Shown: positions 49,692 to 61,566 of the stretch, one piece after another | Numbering within the stretch: position 1 is the stretch's first letter | Layout of the letters: every line of letters starts with the position of its first letter | Assembly: GCF_020085105.1 (NCBI RefSeq) | Contig: NC_058051.1 | Location: forward strand, 24,679,455-24,743,454 | Source of the DNA: Siniperca chuatsi | Lineage: Eukaryota; Chordata; Actinopteri; Centrarchiformes; Sinipercidae | Reading direction: 5' to 3' | Length of the DNA: 64,000 bases | Notes under the pieces: model-generated | What the model saw: the letters and a program-made list of their open reading frames with translations, nothing else | Database searches by the model: none | What the model was told of the DNA's origin: nothing | Program-made: the position numbers and the translations under genes

Positions 49692-51947
49692 GGGGACTGT
49701 TAGTAAATGGAACTATATGGCACAGAGGAATAAGCTATATCAGGCTTTGGCTACACAGAAAATACTTGTAAGTAGAATCAATTCATTGTTGGTTTTAGTC
49801 TTTTCTTACAGTACAAAAGTTTAATGCAGGAATAAATTAATGCTGAATATACCAAAAGGCTCTACACTAACAAGGCAAATGGCAATAATTCGCATCAATT
49901 CAGGAAGTACCATAACATGATAACAAACTGGTTCTTACCAAAATCTGCCAAGTTCAGAAAGCCACTTCCAAAATCCTCTTTCAGAGTGATTTCCTCAGAT
50001 CGACACTGGTTCAGTGAAAAGTGGTCAACGACATCTATGTTACTGGTGTCCCAGTATGAAGAGAACATAGTGTGGACACAGACGGAATACTTATTCATTA
50101 TGCTTAAAGAAACAATGGGTGATCCAGATGTAAACAAAAGGGTTAGCTCTCCAGAATTCAAAACACAAAATTACAGTATAACCTATAACATCAGTAATGT
50201 TTGTAATCCAAGCATGAAAACTTAATTTGTCATGTAAAGAGTCTGAGTATCTTGAAAACTGTTCTGTAAATAAAATGTATTAAAACCGGCCTATGTGTTC
50301 AATTATGGTCATTTGAGAAGCTAAAAAAATGCTGTTTTTTTTTTTGCTATGACTGAAAGTTTTATATTACATTTGTGAACAAACCTGACTGTGCCTTTTA
50401 AACTACCAAGTCTTAAGTGACATGTATCAAAGAAACCTGCAGTATATAAATGACAGGTTGGGATTTGCTGGAGAAAAGGAGAAAACGGTACCTTGGGTGT
50501 GGCAGCTGGGCATCGAAGGCACTAAAATCTTCGATCAAGGTAATTGCTTTTAATGTTGCCTCGAGTCCCTCCAAAGGCATATCTGTCTGACCTGGTGTGT
50601 TGAGAGAGAAAAGGGGCAAATAATATAAATATGCACTGCATTTAGAACTAGAAGGGGTAAGAACAGCAACAAATGATTTCAATGAAGAGGTATTTCTTTG
50701 GAACAGGTAAAAAAAGAAAAAGAAATAAATTACAGGCAGTGTGCTGTTACTTTCACATGTACTAAAAAGGTCATGTCTGAATTTATAGATGAAGTCTTCA
50801 GGATTTTACACATAAGTACTTGACAGCTGAGCTACAGTAGTATATGAATTCAAAGATGCTAACTTCTTAACCTCCTTGTTGTAGGATATGGTTTTACTGT
50901 ATTGCATTTTGCAAAGAGGTGTTTCTGTTATTTAGCCTACCTTCATTAATATAAATAGGAACTAATAGAAAGATCTGCCAGTATAATGCGATACAATTCA
51001 ACAACATCACAAATTACATCCTTTAAATTGATCATGCAGTTGAAACAACATCTCTCAAAAAGAGAGTTTCAACAAAAACATTATAACCTTCATAAAGGTT
51101 AGATTTATAGCAGGACTTTTTGTATTAGACTGCATTAGTTTTAGCTAGGTGTACCTAATAAACTGGCATCTGAGTGTATATTAATTTGAGTACAATGTAT
51201 TCAGCATAACAGTGATTCCATTTCACCCTCCTATCCTTGCAATCAGATTGTGAAAGAAGCCACATTTGTGCAGTGTTAAACTGCAGACAGCTTTTACTGG
51301 TTTTGGCCTCATTTATTCAAAAAAAGCTGTCACATAAATGAAACAAAAACAGCCACTCTGGTTAAAAGTACACATTAATTATTTTATAAGCATTTTATAA
51401 TGTTATCTTTTCCCCTTCAGTTAATGCATCCAGTTGGCCCTAGTTGTCATTCTCTACTTTTGCACAGCCATTATTAACATTTAACACCACAGACCCGTCA
51501 AACCCTGTGGTGCCTTTATTTGTCACTACAATTTAAAATCATTGTTGACACTGACAAAACAAACAGGATCTTTTTACCTGGCCTGAAAGCCATCTTAATT
51601 TTGACCAGGGCATCATTGCAGTCTGCAAGGAGATACTTTGCTTTTCTGGAGTAGATCCTGACCACACCAATGAGCAGATGACCAGATGTCCGCAACCCTA
51701 TTTTCATCTACAAAGATCACACAAACATCTCAGACAGCATTCATACCTTAGATGTATAACATTATATGAAGTTTTGGGGATGCAGTTTGAAAATGTTTAC
51801 CTTAGGGGAAATGATGTCTCTGATGGTTGTTTCCAAATTGCATTCAAATACATGGGCCTTTGTGAGTTTCCTTTCCCAGTGCGCTGCTAACCAGATTTTG
51901 GCTAAAGGCCCCCGCTTGGACGTGAAGAGTTGAGTGTAGAACATCAT
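46132..51947 (-). CDS. rad21l1: RAD21-like meiotic cohesin kleisin, 13 coding exons
   Basis: On the - strand the exons are 51947-51801, 51707-51578, 50591-50492, 50042-49939, 49402-49295, 48559-48458, 48179-48081, 47805-47576, 47492-47411, 47274-47129, 47020-46910, 46659-46585 and 46314-46132 (1617 nt, 538 residues; all phases agree). The N-terminal kleisin domain, which binds SMC3, has [31 protein letters not shown] and [20 protein letters not shown]. Central blocks are [34 protein letters not shown] and [18 protein letters not shown]. The C-terminal winged helix, which binds SMC1, has [20 protein letters not shown] and ends GPKFYD. RAD21L closes cohesin rings on meiotic chromosomes in germ cells. 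The short middle region and adjacency to snph favour RAD21L1 over RAD21. A second start codon at 51944 would give the usual MFYTQ start. Confidence 0.94.
49650..49688 (+). repeat. Poly(A) tract of about 39 bases
   Basis: A pure A run in a rad21l1 intron. No target-site duplication or retrocopy sequence is recognised upstream, so its origin is unclear. Confidence 0.9.
50592..51577 (-). other. rad21l1 intron 2 with partial palindromic element
   Basis: The segment about 50855-51182 contains GTAGGATATGGTTTTACTGT and ATTAGTTTTAGCTAGGTGTA, followed by ACCTAATAAACTGGCATCTG. It is a degraded relative of the palindromic element at 61157-61566, with the right part best preserved. Confidence 0.65.
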
Positions 51948-52420
51948 ATTGGCGTACCTAAGCTAGCTGTCACCTGTGACAAACACAACAATGATTGTTT
52001 AAACATCTTCCATGTGTCTGCTAAATGCGGAAATGTTAATTTAGGTGGCATTGGAGTAGTAGAATGAGTAGTTAGCTGTTTAGTCGGTGTAATATTACTA
52101 CCAAGTGAGCTTAAACTTAGCAAACGTCTAGGGTCAAAGTCGGCTAACGTTAGCTAGCTGCGTTTGCTAGGAGGTAACTAGCTATCGTTAGCGAACTACA
52201 TTGCGACGGCAAAGGCTAGATTTTTAGATGTAAACATCACGGCGGCATGTCTTTTAATACATTTCACAATTTAGGTATAAATATAAAATAGTTAATTTAA
52301 TGAATTATAATAAACACATGTACCCAGCTAAACAGCTGCAGAACAACCTACCTTAACTTTGAAAATGCCGCGATTTGACATTTGGAGCGTGCACATTACC
52401 GCGAGGAGTAAAGCAGTGAC
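51948..52420 (-). promoter_or_regulatory. rad21l1: rad21l1 5' leader and promoter region
   Basis: A donor (TTAAG followed by GTAGGTTG, read on the - strand) at 52352/52351 suggests a short leader exon ending there, with its acceptor near 51960. The intervening sequence carries GCTAACGTTAGCTAGC-type words. The start of transcription is probably near 52400, but this was not determined. Confidence 0.4.
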
Positions 52421-53050
52421 TTCCGCCAAAAAAATAAAAAGAAGAAGAAAAAAAAACGGTGATGACCAACAAATGTAGGTAGGTACGACTGGCCGGTAGA
52501 CATCAGACAGTGAAGTCAGAAAAGCGATTAATATTGATCAACGTGTCCTTCGAGGGGAATCGAAACGGCGATATTGCTCCTAATCTGTTTGTATCTGACC
52601 GTTGGCTCAGGATACCCAGCTAACGTTAGCAACGTTTAACATTATGATTTCCAGAACCCTGTCTTTAATTCTTGATGGCAACAACAGTACAGAAATTAAC
52701 CTATAATGTTAGCATCTTGCTACAACTGGTCAGTTAAATATTTACTCAGTCCTGTAAGATCCACTAACAAAATTGCCTCAATGATTTTTGGCTATTGGTG
52801 ACCTTCACATGCCAGAGATCGAGAAGAAGTGCCCGAACTACTGCTTGAGAAAAAGACGAGAAGGTCTTTTTCTCAAGCATGGAAATGTGACTCCATTTTT
52901 AAGATAACCGGTAACGTTACAACTAAACCAGTTGCCCATAATTGAATCCTACTTATAATCATGTAACTGGAGGGAGGTTATTAACTCTAAAATGCATTTT
53001 AAAGTAATTGTCTAATTAGTGAAGTGTTTGTTATAAGCATCAAAAGAAAG

Positions 53051-53400
53051 GGAGTTAAAGGGACAGTTCACCCCAAAATCAAAAATACATATTTTTCCTC
53101 TCACCTGTAGTGCTATTTATCCGTCTAGATTGTTTTGGTGTGAGTTGCCGAGTTCTGGAGATATGGGCTGTAGAGAAGTCTGCCTTGTTTGAATATAATG
53201 GGACTATGTGGCACTTGGCTTGTGGTGCTCAAAGCGGCACTAAAATACAATTGGAAAAACTCAACAGGAATGTCTCTTTCCAGAAATCATGACCCGGGTT
53301 ACTCAAAATAATCCACAGACCTTGTTGTGAGCGGTTTCATGTAGGAACTATCGGTAGAAAGAAAATACTTCCTACATGAAACTGCTCACAACAAGGTCAT
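53051..53400 (+). repeat. Dispersed element starting TTAAAGGGACAGTTCACCCC, with 3' hairpin
   Basis: The left edge TTAAAGGGACAGTTCACCCC is a familiar fish repeat edge, and TTAA suggests a piggyBac-like insertion site. The right part has a stem of about 30 bases: GACCTTGTTGTGAGCGGTTT from 53318 pairs with its near-complement ending at 53398. Confidence 0.7.
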
Positions 53401-53831
53401 ATCATACATGATATGACTGTCTGAACACGCTCACACAGTCATGAGAAGAGCTCTAATCAGGCAACATAAGGGAAAACTGTTAGTGTGTAGGTGCTTGAAC
53501 AAATTATCAAAATAGATTTTGGCTATACATAACAAAAAACCTTAGGGGTACAATGGGTTTCTAGTAGTTTTGCTGATAGTTGTTCCTCATGTTTTTCCAT
53601 TTGTGTGCCCTAGAGGGCGTCATGGCATCAGTCACTGAGATCCTGACTATGAGCTTTGGATACAGCAAGTCCACCTAAACACACTGACACATGCAGACTT
53701 AGTAACAGTAAGAAGAAACAACCTGTGCATTGTTGTCACAGTTGGAGTATGAATCTCAGTTTCACCTCTTATCGCACTGTTAAAGATACAATTCTTAATC
53801 TGCTTCCAAAATATTGTTAGAACATTATTGT

Positions 53832-54165
53832 AGGGCTGCAACTAAAGATTATATTCATGACTGATTAATTGGCTGATTATTATCTCAATTAACTGATTAA
53901 TTGTTTGGTCTATAAAATGTAAGAAAATAGTAAAAAAAAAATGCCCATCACAATTTCCTTGTTCTGTGTTTTTTGTTTGACCAAAAGTTTAAAACCCAAA
54001 GATATTCTATTTATGATATAAAGCAGTAAAAAAGCAGAAGATCTCGCTGTTGAGAAGCTGAAACTAAGAAATGTTTGGCAAAAAAAGTACATTATCAAAA
54101 TAGTTGATGATTATTTTTCTGTCAGTCGACTGATAGATTACCTAATTGTCTAATTGTTTCAGCTC
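53832..54165 (+). repeat. GCTGCAACTAA family, copy 4
   Basis: It starts AGGGCTGCAACTAAAGATTA and ends AATTGTTTCAGCTCTA. Internal landmarks TTTGGTCTATAAAATGTAAG and GAGAAGCTGAAACTAAGAA match other copies. It is close to full length. Confidence 0.8.
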
Positions 54166-54400
54166 TACATTATTGGAACTCGAAGTACACGCAGCATACA
54201 AAACCACTGGTATAGCAGTTTTGTAACTTTGGCCCATTAAACAGATTAGTTGATTATTTGTTTCATTATTTATTTCAGTGCACTGAAATCATAACTAGCA
54301 ACATTCTGATTAATACAGGAGGGTGTAGGCCTGATGTCAAGATGAACCTGTCAGACATGACTGTGGGCTCCTAAGGTGAAGAAGGTAAGGTGAAGAAGCC

Positions 54401-54423
54401 TCTTTCTTTCTTTCTTTCTTTCT
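54401..54423. repeat. (CTTT)n microsatellite
   Basis: About six tetranucleotide units. Confidence 0.85.
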
Positions 54424-57400
54424 CTCACACACATACGTTTGTCCTAAAGTCACCACTGAGGCAGCGATCTCAGGCCGAGAATTAAACATGCCAAAATAAA
54501 TTTGTGTTTTGCGTTAACTGGATGCCTGGGGTAATGTGACTGCACAAGAACAGCTGGTATGGCAAGTCATGGTCTGGAGTTTTAGTGAAACGGAGGAGAA
54601 GAGAATTGGACTGTGCAGTACAATGTTTTGGATCTTTCACTGTGTAAACTCCACAGTCATTATCTTTGAAGTGACTCCTAATTGTATGTTTGGGTCCTGT
54701 GCTGGGTAAACTCTCACTCCATCTGTTATGGCAAAACAGTGTATTGGGTAATATTTACAATCGTGTTAACCGTAAAGTTTCCATCTGTTTCTAGAAAAGA
54801 AGCTTACACAGTCCACAATCAAGACTCGCGCAAAAACATTGTTTTTTGATTTAGTGTATGGGTTTTGAAAGGTACCCAACTACTGTGTGTATGCCCATGT
54901 AGCAGTAATCTGTCAGTTTCTCTAAATGCTATGTGCCATATCAGTTATTTTTCTTTTTAATTCCTCCTCTGGCTGCATTTCAATGCTTGCCTATATTAGT
55001 TGCGAGTGAAAAACTTATCCTCCAGACCTGTTTTTTTTATTACACTGTGGGAAAATAAATTACTTTGCATCGAAGTCAATACTTCATGCATATTTGCTTG
55101 GGCATGGGGGTTTTAATTTTCATTGTATTCCAGTTCAATTCAGCTCTGACAGAAGTAGATCACTTCAGCAGATACACTATATAGATATACACACTTCTGT
55201 TTTGTATCTCTAAGATTTAAACTCCAATGTGCTTCCTTATATGTGCTTTTGGATGCTTATTTTATTCAAAGGGTTGGCAACCCCCCAGCTGTAGCTTTGC
55301 TGTCATCATGATTTTGGTCAGTGTGCTCAAAAATACTCCTCTGCAAAAGCCGCCTTAGTGGCAAACAAAAATACAATAAAGCTGCATGAAAATAGACGTA
55401 TTACAGTCCATTAAATGAGTGTTTCAATTCCCTAAGAGACTGTCTTTCCAGGTTAAGCTTGTCCAATCTCATTAATTTTGCAGCTAATTAAGTTTAATTT
55501 TGAAGTAATATGAATTATAGCGTTGTCTTTGGTTTTTGTTGATTTTTGAGTCACTTGGCATTAACACTTTTAGTTTTCTCCTAAAATATAGAGTATATTT
55601 GAAGCACTGTTGTCTTTAAATGTTAATTCGCAGTGACTTGTGAAACACTAATGCTGTTTACTTAAAAGTCAGATGAGATTGTTTCAGCCCCAGGAAGTGT
55701 TGCACACCAACCAAGGAATTTTAAACAGAGACCACACTAACATGCTGCCAATAATGTCAATACACTCCTTTGTAGAAAATTAGAGTGGCATTGAATTGTG
55801 TGCTCTCAAGTTAATGATTAATGTTAATATTTCCAAAGCAACACTTCCTCACAGATAATTAAAATGAGGGAAAAAATAAAGTCATGTCAGGTGTATTTTC
55901 TTCATTTCTGTGTAATTTTGTATTTGCTATTTCCTTCATATTTTGCAGAATATTTTTCTTCTGACATGTTTATGATGACTTATGACACTGGGCCTCATTC
56001 AGATTCCACAACCTGAGCACTGACTTTCTGGGAGGCAATGCAAGTTTCGTTTTTTCCAGAAAAATCGGACCACAATGATAATACAGGGTTTTTTTAAAAT
56101 TTCTTTAGTAAATAAGGCTTTACAATAATTGGTTTTCATAATGATATCAACACGTACAGTATGCTTTTCTTTATATGCATACATGAAGCCACACAGTACA
56201 GTACCACATTGAAAAGGGAAAGCAGAATTAAATATAGCAAAGTGCTGTCTGTGTTTTGTTTTTAAGGGGAAACAAATTGTCTTTTGATACATGTGTGCAG
56301 GATCATGGCTGTTATTATAACTGATTAAATTCCAAAGATAATTTATTTTAATTGATAGCTTCATTTTTACAGTTAATGCGCATAAATTAGCATACAAACT
56401 TAAGAGCATCTATAATCTAATATGCATTAGAGATTATAGACACTTCTGTCAATTAATGCTAATCAAAAACATAATTAGAAAATGATTCAGAACATGATTA
56501 TCTGTAACCAAGGAGCTTCAAACATTTTCACTGCTATGGGCTACTTTGAAAATCCTATTGTCCATTGTTTTCCCTGGACATTTAATTAAAAAAAAATTGA
56601 ACTTCCCCTGGTTTCTCTTGTTTCCTGAACAGACGATTGTTTTGAAAAGGTCCTGTGAAATGGTCTGAAATTACAGGTGTCACTCATGTTAGTAAGTACT
56701 GTGTTTTCTTTACAAAGCAGATCAAGATTAAAAATATAAGTTAAGGAATCCTCCAAAGGAAAGAGACTTGGGTTGGTCACTAGATAAAAGTATACATTTC
56801 TGTCAAAGTTAATGCCTAAACATGAGGTAAAATTGACTAGTCCCATTTTCATGTGTCCAAATTAGATTTTCTTTCTGGGAAACAGTCTTAAGGTTTGCAG
56901 TGTGCAAACTCGGTTTTGCCGGTTTTATCTGGCAGTCTACAGTAGGAGAATGACTGCAGGCCACATGGCACAGTAGAGCCTCATCAAGTACGGGCGTCTT
57001 CACTTAAGTGATACTCCACCATCAACACTCGACCCCCCTCGACCTGGCTTGAAGTGGCTGTTAAAAGTTGGTTGTTTCATTCCTTACAGAAAACAGCAGC
57101 TGTCAGTTTGATTTTATGTCTCTGTTACGATGGATTCCAATGGTGACAAGGACAAAATGTCCATAGAAACATTCAAGCCTGAAGGGAGTGAATATTTTAT
57201 CATCTTCACCACCTGGGGGTTAGAGTTGGGTGTTGGGGTTAGGGTTACACATATCCTTTGGTTACACATTAACCTGTTAGTCTTGCTATCACAGGAAGGA
57301 CCATAAACAATTTCTTCATCTTCTTTACAATCCTTCACAATAATTCTCCTTATCTTTTTTCTTATAATGTGATTTGTTCGCACTGGCCAGATATTAAACA

Positions 57401-57865
57401 TGGTTTATCCATTAAGCAGTATGTTCTGCTTTAAAATGTCACACATTTATCTAATTAACCTTGAAGCCAGCAGGGATACTCCAGTCTCATTTTCTGCTCC
57501 TTGCAGAATCCAGTTAAATTACTGTACATTAAAATGAAACAGGAAACAAGCTGACACAGAAGTAGGCATCAAGACATTCCAAGTATACATTTCTGTGGCA
57601 AATCTTCTCAGATGAAGTAAGCCCAGTGTGGATTTTTTAAAAATCTTTTCACAATGAAAGGGCCATTTATGAGTGACTTTCAGGAAGGATGCTATCGAAG
57701 GTCCTTGCAAGACTGGTGTTGTCATGCTATAAAGTCTTAGTGACACACTCACTAATTATAACTTGTGCAGGTCCTTTGTTGTTTTGTTGTCCATGCCAAG
57801 AAATCTCTGTGTTTTTGAGCACCTGTTTTGTCTTGTTTGCTTCACGAAAGAAGTCGGTTGTACCA

Positions 57866-60035
57866 CTAGAGTAAATCAGCCTGTGGTTTGGCTGAGAGCT
57901 GGTTAACTGTCACCTCTCTGTAGGTGGATCCAGTCAGGATGCAGGCAGTCCTTTGGGGTGCGGTCACATGACACGGTGCTGCATTCTCAGTGCAGTGCAG
58001 ACACGCCCCATAGCTCTCCTGCTGTCCGTTTGAGAGACGCGTGGAGATGCTTACGTCCTTGTTGCGCTGTGAGGTGGATCCGAAACGTTCTTTCGGATCT
58101 GACTGTGGACTTGCCCTGTAGATCCTCTGTCGTAACATAGATGTGTCTCTGTAGAGACACTCGCGAAAGTTGGGCTTACACAGCAGGTAGACCATGGGGT
58201 TGTAGATAGTCGAAGACTTGGCTAACACAGCGGCAAGGGCGAATGCATCAGGAGGAACCTGTGTGGCGTCTCCGAAAGCAGCCCACATGGCCACGGCAGC
58301 ATATGGGCTCCAGGCACCCAGGAAGCCTATACATACTGCTACTGACAGCTATGGAGAAGAAACATTCACACATACACATGCAGACACATACAAAAACATG
58401 ACATGCAGAAGATTTATTTAGTGGCATACCAGTACAAGTATCAAACCTAAATGGTGTAGATACATGCACAGACAGCTACAAGTTATCAGCAAAGTATTTT
58501 TTATAACCTTTGTAGTAATTTACTGCCTCATATCCTGCTCAAATCGTGTCAACTGCAAAACCTGAAGTAAGGGATGCTGAAGTGACACATTCAAATCCTC
58601 TGACCTTGACAATGAGAGTGTGTGCATTGGTGGTCTTGGTCTGTGGTGACACATGCTGCTGGACAGCCTGGCGTGACCCCCGCACTGTCAGCAGAATGAA
58701 AGTGTAGGAGAGGAAGATGACGGTGCAGGGCAGTGCATAGCAAAAGACGAAAAGGCAGACGATGTAAGACAAAGCTGAAAGCTCGTGGTTGGGTGCATGC
58801 CAGTCAATGCAGCAGGCTGTGCCGTAAGGTTCAAGACTGTAATGTCCCCACTGTGCCAAGGGCCCTACAGCAAACACAGATGCATAACACCACACTCCAA
58901 CCACCAGGAGGCGGGCATGTGACGAGGAGAACTTGTTACCTGATCAGACAGGAGATAGAAAAAGATGCTTTGCAGTTATTGTGGTGATTTCTTTCCTCAA
59001 ACATCATGCTGTTCAGCTTTGTGATAGAATCTATAGTGTTGGCAACATCATGCTCATCAGTTTAGTTTATCATCCCCTCACCATGGTTCGGGAAGCAGAC
59101 TTTAAGGCAGCACACTAAAGAGAGGGCTGTGAGGTTGGTCAAGCTGCATAGACCAAATAGTACTCCACACATAGCATAGAGCTGACAGGTGATTTCTCCA
59201 AACAGCCACCTGTATACACAGACAAGGAGAAAAGGAGAAAATGTAATGGAGACTACGGCTGCAACTAACAATCATTTTCATTATCATTTAATCTGCTGAT
59301 TATTTCTTCTCTGTGCATAGAATGTCAAGAAATAGTGAAAAATGCCCCTCATAATTTCCTAAAGCCCAAGGTGACCTCTTCAAATGTTTTGTTTGACCAG
59401 CTGTCCAAAACCCAATTCAGTTTACAATGATATAAAATAGATATAGATATAAAAAAGAAAAGCAAGAAAATCTCACAATTGAGAAGCTGGAACCAGGGAA
59501 TGTCTGGCATTTTTGCTGGAAAAAATTACTTAATTAATTCATTATCGAAATAGTTACAGATTACTGTCATTTAATTGTTCACTGAGAAATGAATTTGATG
59601 TTTCCTAAGATGGGAGACACACAATAGAAAGATAAGAGGGGATTATGAGATACCTGTGTGAAAAAAGTGAAGGTATTGCCAATGGGAATAAAGAGAGCGT
59701 CATCCCAAGGTCACTGATGGAGAGATTGACGATGAAGAACTCTGCTGGCTTCAAGGTCGATCGCTTGTGATATGCAACAAGTAGCAGAATGCAGTTTGCC
59801 ATGAGGGACAGTATACCTGTGTAAATAAAAAGAAGAGAGAAATTGATCTGGGCTAGAGATTGTGCAGCTGTGGGGATTTGTCATGCATGCACTAAGTCAG
59901 CGAAGGATCAGCACAACAGAGATTTGCTTGTTTTGTGGACTTACAAAATACGCTGTAGAGTGAACCCATGAGGATGTCGTGCTCCTTGGAGATGGTGGAG
60001 GTAAACACAGCAGGTGTGTCTGAAGCATTTCCCAT
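57866..60035 (-). CDS. Neuropsin-related (OPN5-like) non-visual opsin, 5 coding exons
   Basis: On the - strand the exons are 60035-59945, 59816-59654, 59209-59082, 58939-58605 and 58348-57866 (1200 nt, 399 residues; phases agree). It is a seven-helix receptor: N-glycosylation site N3 (NAS), NLSISDLG in helix 2, C93 and C170 for the helix 3/loop 2 disulfide, and AWSPY in helix 6. The retinal lysine is K283 in LAKSSTIYNPMVY (K296 of rhodopsin). Tyr96 sits at the position of Glu113, while E164 matches Glu181, the counterion pattern of OPN5-type opsins. The helix 3 E/DRY site reads Val-Cys-Cys (V117-C118-C119). The tail is long and hydrophilic. Its closest group is the OPN5-like opsins that fish keep (opn6, opn7, opn8, opn9); I cannot say which. 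ATG directly follows TTTTAG, so an upstream leader exon is possible. Confidence 0.92.
59259..59590 (+). repeat. GCTGCAACTAA family, copy 5, inside an opsin intron
   Basis: It starts ACGGCTGCAACTAACAATCA and has TTGAGAAGCTGGAACCAGGG inside. It fills most of the intron between coding exons 2 and 3 of the opsin gene. Confidence 0.75.
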
Positions 60036-61156
60036 CTAAAATTATGTCAACATTAGAACACAGGAGTTAACTGTGAATAATGCAGTGATTGAAGAATTTA
60101 CTCAAGCTCAATACTCCAACTCCGATGTTGTTGTAGGCTTGGCTGAAAACACTCAAAACCGAGCAAATGTGTGGTTGAGAGAGTGTTCAGTTACAGCAGC
60201 AAAAGCAATTTCCTCACTGCATGGTCTCAGTGGCAACCGCAGTGTAAGCTTTCTTACTGTCTTGATTGCACAATATTTCCAGCCTACAGCACCAGAAATA
60301 GATGAAAAAGCTTTTTTTTAATAACAAATAATCCTGTGCAAAAGATGAGGACAATTTGTATTCAGTATAAACTAGGATTAACAGATGGAAAAATTAGAAA
60401 GACTGTGACTTTCAGGATTTACAACAGGAGTATGAGATGAGAGTTTGAGAGCTAGAGAACAAAAAAAATTGTGATTAAGATAACATGCGCTCAGATTTGC
60501 ATGAAAAATTTAAATTGCAATATCGTCCCCAGCCCACTCATGTTTACACATTATGCAATCATGCACACACGCAAATGCAGTACAGACACATGAAGTGATA
60601 TAGTAGATACATAATGAGCACAGGTAAGAGTGTGTTCATTCTGCCACAACAGAGAGCTGATTAAATTAAGAATCTTAATAGTGTCTTCTCAGCATCAGTC
60701 GAAGCGCGTCAGAAGCACTCATGCTCTCTTTTATTAGCCAGACTCGTTTGTGGGCAATCAGTACCTTCTTGCCCACCAACAAGATGATGATTGCTATTCA
60801 GTACATCACTTTACTTGATAGAAGAATGACAAATAAAATGGAAATCAGGGAGGAAAGAACCATGCAGGGACGAATCTGGAGCAATGCTTGGAGTGCTATC
60901 AGAGATGATGCACAGGCAACATTGACTCTCAAGGACTTAAGCAATCACAGGGTAAAGAACAAGGCGTCATTATTATGCAAGTCAGCACACCAGTCGGTGA
61001 CGAGATGTCCAGTCAGTCTGAGTGGAGGAGATTCGGCTGAGTAATTAGTTTTGACCAGTTTTAGTGCCACTCACATTTAAAAACTTAACATGATGAGGAT
61101 TCTGTCATCAATAAAACATATTTAATATCAGATGGATTTGCTAGAGCCCAACGGTG
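60036..61156. other. Upstream region of the opsin gene
   Basis: It may hold promoter and leader exon of the opsin gene on the - strand, but no clear signal was found. Open frames such as 60721-61044 (+) have no resemblance to a known family. Confidence 0.4.
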
Positions 61157-61566
61157 TACACACAGTTGCCACTTTCTTATGTTCACCTAGCTAAAACTAA
61201 TGCAGTCCACTACATAAATCCTGTCTTCATGAAGTTTATAATATTCAGTCTGTGTTGAAACTGTTTTAGAGAGGTGTTCATTCAACTTTATAATCATTTT
61301 GGAGGCTGTAGTTTGTGGAGCTGTTGAACTGTACTGCATTATACATAGAGGTATTTTTGTTATTTAGTTTCCCCTCATTGATATATAAAACAAACGAATC
61401 GAAACACTTGTCGGTATAACGCAATGCAATTCAACAGCACCACAAACTGCAGCCTCCAAAATGACCATACAGTTGAATCAACGCCTCTCTAAAACTGTTT
61501 CAACAAAAACTGCATTAGTTTTAGCTACATTAGGTGTATCTAATAAACTGGCAACTGAGTGTATGG
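61157..61566. mobile_element. Palindromic MITE of about 410 bases
   Basis: The left end CAGTTGCCACTTTCTTATGT and the right end ACCTAATGTAGC, TAATAAACTGGCAACTGAGT (read as reverse complement) pair. Pairing runs through CTAAAACTAATGCAGT, GAAACTGTTTTAGAGAGG and ATTTTGGAGGCTG on both arms, about 200 bases each. It is non-coding. A damaged relative lies in rad21l1 intron 2. Confidence 0.85.

Larger units (their letters stand above)
52421..57865. other. Gene-free spacer between rad21l1 and the opsin gene
   Basis: No coding exon is recognised on either strand. It contains a repeat with a hairpin (53051-53400), a GCTGCAACTAA-family copy (53832-54165) and a CTTT microsatellite (54401-54423). The 136-codon frame at 55999-56409 (- strand) has unstructured composition and no resemblance to a family I know. 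The right end is presumably 3' UTR of the opsin gene. Confidence 0.6.

Noticed and set aside
55999-56409. Open frame of 136 codons (- strand) in the rad21l1-opsin spacer
   Set aside because: Composition looks random, there are no splice partners, and no known domain is seen; likely chance in AT-rich DNA.
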